Below, piece after piece: positions 32,965 through 39,683 of a stretch of 48,712 nucleotides of DNA. The notes below the pieces were generated by a model. That model ran no database searches and was not told where the DNA came from. It saw nothing but the letters and a program-made list of their open reading frames with translations. Numbering within the stretch: position 1 is the stretch's first letter; every line of letters begins with the position of its first letter. Source of the DNA: JBELHO01 sp042091375 (lineage in GTDB: Bacteria; Pseudomonadota; Gammaproteobacteria; Enterobacterales; Alteromonadaceae). Position numbers and translations under genes: made by a program. The DNA lies in NCBI GenBank assembly GCA_042091375.1, contig JBELHO010000023.1, positions 1 to 48,712 of the forward strand, read 5' to 3'.

Positions 32965-34388
32965 TTTAAACCATTTAATGCTGCCACCCTAAATGCCTCG
33001 GCCATAGTGGGATAGTTAAAGGTTGTTTCAACAAAATATTCGATGGTGTTGCCACCGTTTTTCTGTTGCATGATAGCTTGACCAATATGAATGATTTCCG
33101 CGGCATTTTCACCAAAACAATGAATACCTAATATTTCTTTAGTTTCACGATGAAAGAGTATTTTTAACGAACCTACTAGATTGTTAGAAATTTGTGCACG
33201 CGCTAAATGTTTAAATTGCGCACGGCCGACCTCGTAAGGGATCTTAGCTTCGGTAAGCTGCAATTCGGTTTTGCCAACTGAGCTAATTTCAGGAATAGTG
33301 TAAATACCGGTTGGAATGTCGACAATTAACTTAGCACTACATGCTTTGTCCAGCATAGCACTGGCACAAATTCTACCCTGATCAAACGCAGCACTAGCCA
33401 AACTTGGATAACCGATCACGTCACCAACAGCAAAAATGTTATCAACTTCGGTTTGATAGGCGTTATTAACCTTGAGTTGACCGCGACCGTCAGCGGTTAA
33501 ACCAGCGTTGCTTAAGTTAAGATCGACGGTATTACCGGTTCTGCCATTCGCCCATAACAGGCAGTCGGCTTTCATTTTTTTACCTGATTCTAAATGCACT
33601 ATGACAGCATCATCAGTTGCGTCTACTTTTTCTATTTGTTCGCCATGGCGAATAACTACGCCATTATTCCACAGGTGATAGCTAAGAGAATCTGACATTT
33701 CATCATCGAGAAATGACAATAAACGATCACGGGTATTAATTAAATCAACCTTAACTCCTAAACCGCGAAATATTGAGGCATATTCACTACCGATCACACC
33801 GGCACCATAAATAATAATATGGCGAGGTGAATGTGCTAAATCAAGAATACTGTCTGAATCGTAAACGCGTGGATGATTGAAATTAATATCATCAGGGCGG
33901 TAAGGACGAGAGCCCGTTGCAATGACTATTTGTTTGGCTGTGATATGTTCAATTGAACCATCAGGACGGATCACCGCAATGGTATGGGGATCAACAAAAG
34001 AAGCCTCGCCAAAAAAATGTTTTACTCGGTTGCGATCATAAAAGCCACTGCGCAAACTGACTTGCTTGTTAATTACAGCCGAGGCATGCTGCAAAATATC
34101 TTGAAATGTTAGGTGTTTAACGCCTTCGCCGCTGTTGAATAAAGGATTTGAGTTATATTCAATTAAACGACTAACAGATTGTCTAAGGGCTTTTGATGGA
34201 ATTGTGCCCCAATGGGTACAGCCTCCTCCGACGTGTTGATAGCGCTCAATAATGGCAACCCGTTTTTCTTGTTTAGCAAGATTCATAGCCGTACCCTCAC
34301 CACCAGGGCCAGTGCCTATGATGATTGCGTCAAAGTCGTACTGGGCATTTGTCGATGTTGCTGTAGAAGGTGATGTTTGCTTAACCAA
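32952..34388 (-). CDS. sthA: Soluble pyridine nucleotide transhydrogenase
   Basis: 478 residues of the flavoprotein disulfide-reductase family. SthA interconverts NADPH and NADH in the cytosol. It has the FAD loop IIGTGPGGEG, and GGGCTHWGTIPSKALRQ with Thr in place of the second redox cysteine, the mark of SthA against lipoamide dehydrogenase. VIGYPSLASAAFDQGR and the C-terminal dimer domain complete it. Compared with E. coli it has a short N-terminal extension of about 12 residues. It keeps the E. coli neighbourhood with fabR and trmA. Confidence 0.96.
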   Translation of the reverse strand: MVKQTSPSTATSTNAQYDFDAIIIGTGPGGEGTAMNLAKQEKRVAIIERYQHVGGGCTHWGTIPSKALRQSVSRLIEYNSNPLFNSGEGVKHLTFQDILQHASAVINKQVSLRSGFYDRNRVKHFFGEASFVDPHTIAVIRPDGSIEHITAKQIVIATGSRPYRPDDINFNHPRVYDSDSILDLAHSPRHIIIYGAGVIGSEYASIFRGLGVKVDLINTRDRLLSFLDDEMSDSLSYHLWNNGVVIRHGEQIEKVDATDDAVIVHLESGKKMKADCLLWANGRTGNTVDLNLSNAGLTADGRGQLKVNNAYQTEVDNIFAVGDVIGYPSLASAAFDQGRICASAMLDKACSAKLIVDIPTGIYTIPEISSVGKTELQLTEAKIPYEVGRAQFKHLARAQISNNLVGSLKILFHRETKEILGIHCFGENAAEIIHIGQAIMQQKNGGNTIEYFVETTFNYPTMAEAFRVAALNGLNRLF

Positions 34389-34465
34389 AGATATGTTCTC
34401 AATTCCTGCTAATAATAGCTAAATTTTAGCAGGAATTGTGTAGGAGGTAACTAATAAATTATCTG

Positions 34466-35584
34466 TCAGGCAAGTTTCTCGATAAAAAACTGCCAACTTT
34501 GCTTTTGCTGACTGAGCAATTGTTTCAACTCCGCATATTGAAGACCCAGTTCACCTTGCTCTACATCAGCAATAAATTTTTGTTTTTTGCTAGTAATTAA
34601 CTGTTTTTTTGCAGCATAGTATGCGTTTAACCTAACCATTAAGTCATCGTACTCTTGTTGTAAACGAGCCAATAGTAAATCGCCATTTGGGTGGGTTTTT
34701 AATTTTTGCTGATTTTGCTTTAGCACCATAGAAAATTTAGCTTTTTCAATTTTGTCTTCAGGGGCAACGCGCAAGTTTGAAGTCAATCGCAGGTAATAGC
34801 AGCCTTTAATCACCCATTTAGTTGGATCAAAGTGCCACCAGCGAATACCATTGCGGTAATCGTTTTCGAACATATGATGAAAATTGTGATAGCCTTCGCC
34901 AAATGTTAGCAATGCTAAAAGCCCATTATCGCGAGCGGTGTTTTTTTCGGTGTAGGTTTGTTTACCCCAAATATGAGCCAGCGAATTGATAAAAAAGGTG
35001 GTGTGGTGACTCAAGACTAAGCGTAAAAAACCAACCAATAATAAACTGCTGATCACATCACCGTGTATTAATCCAAACAGTAAAGGTACGCCAAAGTTCA
35101 TTAATATACTCAGTGATAGATAGTGTTTATGTTGCCACATCACAATTGGATCTTTTTGTAAATCTCTGACGTTGTCATAATCATTATACCTGTTGAGTTG
35201 ATACTCACGCAGCATCCATCCTATATGGGAATACCAGAAGCCCTTTTTTGCTGAATAGGGATCAACGTCATTGTTATCGACAAACTTGTGGTGAATGCGG
35301 TGATCAGAGCACCAATGTAAAATACTGTTTTGCAAGGCAAACGCACCACCTAAGGCACAAATTAAGCGCATTGACCAATGGGCCTGATACGTCTTGTGTG
35401 ACCACAACCTGTGGTAGCCAGTAGTGATCGACATACCACAATAAATAAAGCAAATGATCGCCATGGTTATTTCACTGGCATCAAAACCGTGAGTTAAAGC
35501 GCGGTATGGTACTGCGATAGCCGCGACAGCAAAAGTGATGGCAAAAACAGCAATATTAAGCCAGATAAGTTTGGGTTTATTCAT
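34466..35584 (-). CDS. Membrane acyl-CoA/acyl-lipid desaturase
   Basis: 372 residues of the membrane fatty-acid desaturase family, which introduces double bonds aerobically at a di-iron site. The three histidine boxes are present: GYHRLWSH, HCSDHRIHHKF and GEGYHNFHHMF. Four hydrophobic spans surround them, and the last 100 residues are a charged helical extension. I start at the ATG at 35584; an in-frame GTG at 35596 is less likely. It lies between sthA and the repressor gene fabR, with a FabR-like operator about 33 bases upstream, so it is probably shut off when unsaturated acyl chains are plentiful. Confidence 0.9.
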   Translation of the reverse strand: MNKPKLIWLNIAVFAITFAVAAIAVPYRALTHGFDASEITMAIICFIYCGMSITTGYHRLWSHKTYQAHWSMRLICALGGAFALQNSILHWCSDHRIHHKFVDNNDVDPYSAKKGFWYSHIGWMLREYQLNRYNDYDNVRDLQKDPIVMWQHKHYLSLSILMNFGVPLLFGLIHGDVISSLLLVGFLRLVLSHHTTFFINSLAHIWGKQTYTEKNTARDNGLLALLTFGEGYHNFHHMFENDYRNGIRWWHFDPTKWVIKGCYYLRLTSNLRVAPEDKIEKAKFSMVLKQNQQKLKTHPNGDLLLARLQQEYDDLMVRLNAYYAAKKQLITSKKQKFIADVEQGELGLQYAELKQLLSQQKQSWQFFIEKLA

Positions 35585-35616
35585 TAAAATTTGCACTCTT
35601 GTTTAATTTGATTTTT

Positions 35617-35634
35617 AGTGTACAAGTGTTCGCT
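35617..35634 (-). promoter_or_regulatory. FabR-type operator in the desaturase promoter
   Basis: AGTGTACAAGTGTTCGCT is an imperfect palindrome very like the operators I recall for FabR upstream of E. coli fabA and fabB (core GTACAnnTGT with CGCT ends). It lies just upstream of the desaturase start and three bases from the assembly gap, opposite the fabR gene itself. Confidence 0.7.
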
Positions 35635-35637
35635 ATT

Positions 35638-35737
35638 NNNNNNNNNNNNNNNNNNNNNNNNNNNNNNNNNNNNNNNNNNNNNNNNNNNNNNNNNNNNNNN
35701 NNNNNNNNNNNNNNNNNNNNNNNNNNNNNNNNNNNNN
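35638..35737. other. Assembly gap (100 N)
   Basis: Exactly 100 N, the conventional placeholder for a scaffold gap, so the true distance between the desaturase and fabR is unknown. CGCTATT precedes it and CTATTT follows it, so a small overlap or repeat may lie there. Confidence 0.99.
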
Positions 35738-35785
35738 CTATTTAAGTATCATAGTTAAGTTGTTTGTGTTGAGAGTAACTAATGT

Positions 35786-36409
35786 ATGAGTGGTATTAGA
35801 GCGCAACAAAAAGAAAAAACCCGTCGGCAACTTATCGATGCTGCCTTAGGGCAATTGAGTGCTGATCGCAGTTTTTCAAGCTTGAGTTTACGCGAGGTAG
35901 CAAAAGAAGCTGGTTTAGCGCCTACCTCCTTTTATCGACACTTTACCGATATGGATGAACTGGGTTTAACTTTGGTTGATGAAGCCGGCCTGACTCTGCG
36001 GCAATTGATGCGGCAAGCACGGCAACGGATAGAAAAAGGCGGCTCAGTTATTCGTATTTCGGTACATACCTTTATGGAATTTATTGAAGATAACGGCAAT
36101 ATATTCAGATTATTATTGCGTGAACGCTCAGGTACATCAGCAGCATTTCGTTTGGCAGTTAATCGTGAAATTAGCTATTTCACTCTAGAATTGCGCGATT
36201 ATTTACAGCAAGCTAACCGGTTAAATGTTGATGTTGCCTATTTACAGGCCAACGCGGCAGTAACTCTAGTGTTTAGTGCGGGCTCTGATGCTTTAGATGC
36301 AGATAAAAAAGGCCGAGTTCTGTTAGCTGACAGAACTATTCAACAATTGCGCTTTATTGCTCGAGGCGCGGTTGAATTAGGGCAAAGAAAAATAACATCA
36401 AAGACTTAG
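35786..36409 (+). CDS. fabR: Transcriptional repressor FabR
   Basis: 207 residues of the TetR family, strongly resembling E. coli FabR: GIRAQQKEKTRRQLIDAA, SLSLREVAKEAGLAPTSFYRHF (helix-turn-helix, about 29-50), LRQLMRQARQRIEKGGSVIR, and FRLLLRERSGTSAAFR. FabR senses the ratio of unsaturated to saturated acyl-ACP/CoA and represses fabA and fabB. It starts at 35786 with GAGAG upstream. It is divergent from the desaturase and convergent with trmA, as in E. coli, except that yijD is missing. Confidence 0.94.
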   Translation: MSGIRAQQKEKTRRQLIDAALGQLSADRSFSSLSLREVAKEAGLAPTSFYRHFTDMDELGLTLVDEAGLTLRQLMRQARQRIEKGGSVIRISVHTFMEFIEDNGNIFRLLLRERSGTSAAFRLAVNREISYFTLELRDYLQQANRLNVDVAYLQANAAVTLVFSAGSDALDADKKGRVLLADRTIQQLRFIARGAVELGQRKITSKT

Positions 36410-36444
36410 TATTGAAGAGTAATTGATATACTGTCTATTATTTT

Positions 36445-37542
36445 TTATTTCTTTTGCGTTAAAATAACTCCCGTTTCGACATGGTGGGTGTAAGGGAATT
36501 GATCAAACAAAGCACAACGCTCAATATCATGGGTTTTAACCAGTTCTATTAAGTTTTGCTGCAATGTTTGCGGGTTACATGAAATGTAAATGATCTGCTT
36601 AAACTGACTGACTAAGGCAATGCTATCTGCATCTAAGCCAGCTCTGGGTGGGTCGACTAACACACTATCAAATTGATAACTGGTTAAATCAAAATCCGCC
36701 AAACGCTTAAACTGACGTTGTCCTGCCATTGCTTGGCTAAATTCTTCACTGGACATTCTAACAATATCAATATTGTCGATATTATTTGCTTTTATATTGT
36801 ATTGCGCCGATTTTACCGATGTTTTTGAAATTTCCGTGCCCAGAACTCGGTCAAAGTTTTGAGCCAGAGCAATACTAAAATTGCCATTGCCGCAATACAG
36901 CTCAATTAAATCTCCGCCATGTCCCGAGGTTGCTTGTTGTGCCCACAACAGCATTTGTTCATTGACCTTAGCATTGGGTTGAGTAAAACCATTTTCCACT
37001 TGTTGATAGACAAATGTTTGCTCACCTACATTGAGTTTTTCTATAACGTGATCTTGGTTTACGACACACTTTTGTTTGCGGGCACGACCTATGATGTGCA
37101 CAGGAGCGATGTTTGATAAACCTTGTTTTAACCTGGTTGCTTGTTCTTGCCAATCATCGTCAAGTGGTTTGTGATACAACAAACTGATGATCGCTTGACC
37201 ACTCAGTGTGGTTAGAAAATCCACTTGAAAAAGCTTGTATCTGAGTATAGGTTCTGTTTTTATTGCGCTCAGTAATGCCGTCATTAAGTGATTGATTAAT
37301 TGGCTAGCAACAGGAAAGTTTTCCACTTTAAATTTTTGCTTGGTCGTTGGATCAAACATAATGTAATAGAGATCATCACCTTGATGCCAAACACGAAATT
37401 CAGCTCTTTGACGATAATGTATCGGCTCAGAACGATATACATCTATATCTGGGCCATTAAATTGGCTGAATAACTCAGTCATATCATCTTGCTTGACTGA
37501 CAATTGTTGTTCGTAGTTGCTCGGATCTATGTGATTAAACAT
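36445..37542 (-). CDS. trmA: tRNA (uracil-54-C5)-methyltransferase
   Basis: 365 residues, one fewer than E. coli. TrmA makes ribothymidine at position 54 of the T loop, using S-adenosylmethionine. It has the SAM motif LIELYCGNGNFS (212-223), VDPPRAG (296-302) and the nucleophile Cys322 in YISCNPQTL; the HHVETGVIL end carries the general base Glu. The N-terminal RAEFRVWHQGDDLYYIMF segment is typical. It is convergent with fabR. Confidence 0.97.
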   Translation of the reverse strand: MFNHIDPSNYEQQLSVKQDDMTELFSQFNGPDIDVYRSEPIHYRQRAEFRVWHQGDDLYYIMFDPTTKQKFKVENFPVASQLINHLMTALLSAIKTEPILRYKLFQVDFLTTLSGQAIISLLYHKPLDDDWQEQATRLKQGLSNIAPVHIIGRARKQKCVVNQDHVIEKLNVGEQTFVYQQVENGFTQPNAKVNEQMLLWAQQATSGHGGDLIELYCGNGNFSIALAQNFDRVLGTEISKTSVKSAQYNIKANNIDNIDIVRMSSEEFSQAMAGQRQFKRLADFDLTSYQFDSVLVDPPRAGLDADSIALVSQFKQIIYISCNPQTLQQNLIELVKTHDIERCALFDQFPYTHHVETGVILTQKK

Positions 37543-38003
37543 AATATTGCCTAATATATCGCGGTAAATGAAACAACGCCGATCTTAACGAGTGTCGACA
37601 CTTTGTCTAGTAAAATTGCACCAATTGGCTTGTTTATCCAAAAAAGTAAATGAATTTGTCCTGGTAATGACCCAAGAGTGTGTAATTTTAATCTGAGTTG
37701 AACTGCACTCAATGATACCAATAACCATCAGCAACATTTCATTGGCATTGCACTTGCCATCTATAAAGGCAATTGACCAATAAATATGGAAAGATCAACA
37801 GAATCAAACTGGCGCTGTCATATTACTGCAATGTTTCCTACATAAAACTTACATATTTCTAAAATAATTCTGTCATTTTTGGGTATTAGGATAGGCGCAA
37901 CTTTTAATTAAGCTGTTTGAATAGCGTTTGTATAACTTTTACAAATAAACGGTGTTTGACTTGCTTGATAACCTTAATTTTTAATTTTTGGAGCAAAACT
38001 GAA
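37543..38003. other. Region between trmA and the lipoprotein gene
   Basis: It holds the trmA promoter on the minus strand (not localised), the six-unit Pho-box array at 37815-37880, and about 120 bases of leader ending in GGAG before the ATG at 38004. A frame open from 37917 adds 29 residues ahead of the lipoprotein signal and is not likely to be translated. Confidence 0.6.
37815..37880 (+). promoter_or_regulatory. Array of six 11-bp PhoB half-sites
   Basis: Reading in steps of 11 bases from 37815 gives CTGTCATATTA, CTGCAATGTTT, CCTACATAAAA, CTTACATATTT, CTAAAATAATT and CTGTCATTTTT. PhoB binds direct repeats of CTGTCAT spaced by four AT-rich bases. The first and last units are perfect (7/7) and the inner ones match at 4-5 of 7, all in register. 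The TATTAG just after the array may serve as -10. This predicts strong induction at low phosphate of the lipoprotein and receptor genes. Confidence 0.78.
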
Positions 38004-39605
38004 ATGCAAATCAAATCACTTTTTAAAGTTAGTGCCATTGTCTGTGCCATATCACTTGTTGGTTGTGGTGGTGATATTAAAATTACCCCAACAGTGAATG
38101 ACAACAGTACAAACACAGATAACAGTACCAATAATTCTAATAATACTTCTGGTGGTGGCGGTGATGAAACAGTTGAGTGTGCAAGCTACACTACCGATGC
38201 TGGTTTGGTCGAAGGTAATTTTGACGGTTTAGACTGCATATACAATGATTCGTTTGCCAGCAAAAACATCTCTATCACTGCAAATATTACCTTTGAAGAG
38301 TTACCCGAAGGCGGTTTGCACTTATTTGAAGATGCACTGCTTATCGGTGCCGATGGACGTACAGATGAAGGTTTTGCAATCCCAGTAAATGGTCCAACAA
38401 TGACAGTTAAGCCGGGTGCTACACTCGCTTTTAAATCAGGTGAAGCCATCATTCGCATTGCACGCGGAGCAAAAATCCAAGCCGTAGGTACTGCTGCTAA
38501 ACCTATTACCTTTACTTCTGCGTTTGCTTACGAACGTCATGATTTAGAAGGGAAAGGCGCTCAATATGCTGACTGGGGTGGTATTATCATTAATGGTAAC
38601 GGCCTAACTAACCAGTGTACTAACGCACAGCGTGCGGCTAACACTTGTAATGCTCCTTCTGAAGGTATTACTAGCTACTTTGGTGGTAATGATAACACTG
38701 ATGGCAGTGGTAACATTAAATGGGCTAAAATTTGGTACGCAGGCTCTGGTCCTCGCGTTGGTGGTGAGGGTGACGATTTAAACTCATTAACACTAAACGC
38801 AGTAGGCTCAGGCTCAGCATTTGATTATTTACACATTCACCAAGGTTTTGATGACGGCATCGAATTCTTCGGCGGCGCTTCAACAATCAAGCACATAGTT
38901 GTTACTGATACGCAAGACGATGCTATCGACATTGATGCCGGTTGGCAGGGTAGTGCACAATTCTTATTTATTCAGCACGGCACGGTAACTACCCGTGACG
39001 GTGCAGTTGCTTACATGGGCAACAACGGTTTTGAAACAGATGGCGAGAAAAACGGTGGTGATGATTACAGCGACGCACCTACATCGTTTCCTACCATTGC
39101 TAACGTAACGGTTATTACTACTGACGGCTCTTCAGTACGTGACGAAGACCCTTCACAGGCCTTCAAGTTTGATGATGCGATTAAAACCAACTATTACAAC
39201 ACGCTGGCGATTAAAACCGATTCAACCAATGGAACTGATTGTATCGAATTTAAATCTGATGGTTTAAAAAATGCTGCTGAGATCACCTTTAACAATTCAG
39301 TGTTAGCTTGTATATCAGAGTTTAAAGACGCAACGCAAATGCCAGCGGGTATGTCAGTAGAAAATTGGTTTGACAATAATGGCGCTAATATCCGTGTTGG
39401 TGGTAGTGCTGATGTGTTGTCAGCTGATGGCTTCTCAACCAATACCGCGGCAACAGACATTACTATTTCAGCTAATGACTTATCAGGATTAGATACTAGC
39501 TTTTTTGATTCAGTAAATTACATTGGTGCCGTTTCTGACCAAGACACAAGTTCAGCATGGTACCAGTGGGTAAGTGATGCAGTAACAGCTGCTAATAACG
39601 ACTAA
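38004..39605 (+). CDS. Lipoprotein partner of the TonB-dependent receptor
   Basis: 533 residues. A type II signal peptide ends at LVGC with lipid-modified Cys21, then a Asn/Thr/Ser-rich linker with a GGGG stretch (about 30-60) and a large Gly/Asp-rich domain. The latter alternates short beta strands (WGGIIINGNG, FDYLHIHQGFDDGIEFFGG, IKHIVVTDTQDDAIDIDAG), which suggests a right-handed beta helix, perhaps calcium-binding. Paired cysteines such as CTNAQRAANTC suggest disulfides. I do not know a characterised member. It sits under a Pho-box array and directly ahead of the receptor, so it may capture the ligand at the cell surface. Confidence 0.8.
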   Translation: MQIKSLFKVSAIVCAISLVGCGGDIKITPTVNDNSTNTDNSTNNSNNTSGGGGDETVECASYTTDAGLVEGNFDGLDCIYNDSFASKNISITANITFEELPEGGLHLFEDALLIGADGRTDEGFAIPVNGPTMTVKPGATLAFKSGEAIIRIARGAKIQAVGTAAKPITFTSAFAYERHDLEGKGAQYADWGGIIINGNGLTNQCTNAQRAANTCNAPSEGITSYFGGNDNTDGSGNIKWAKIWYAGSGPRVGGEGDDLNSLTLNAVGSGSAFDYLHIHQGFDDGIEFFGGASTIKHIVVTDTQDDAIDIDAGWQGSAQFLFIQHGTVTTRDGAVAYMGNNGFETDGEKNGGDDYSDAPTSFPTIANVTVITTDGSSVRDEDPSQAFKFDDAIKTNYYNTLAIKTDSTNGTDCIEFKSDGLKNAAEITFNNSVLACISEFKDATQMPAGMSVENWFDNNGANIRVGGSADVLSADGFSTNTAATDITISANDLSGLDTSFFDSVNYIGAVSDQDTSSAWYQWVSDAVTAANND

Positions 39606-39624
39606 CCACAGGCCATAAATTAAT

Positions 39625-39660
39625 AAGGCGCCAGTAAAGTCACTTAGGCGCCTTTTTATT
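39625..39660 (+). terminator. Terminator/attenuator between lipoprotein and receptor genes
   Basis: AAGGCGCC and GGCGCCTT form an 8-bp GC-rich stem with a 14-base loop followed by TTTATTT. It ends about 24 bases before the receptor ATG, with no obvious new promoter in between, so partial read-through probably makes lipoprotein mRNA more abundant than receptor mRNA. Confidence 0.82.
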
Positions 39661-39683
39661 TAACACTGAATTAGGAATAAAAC

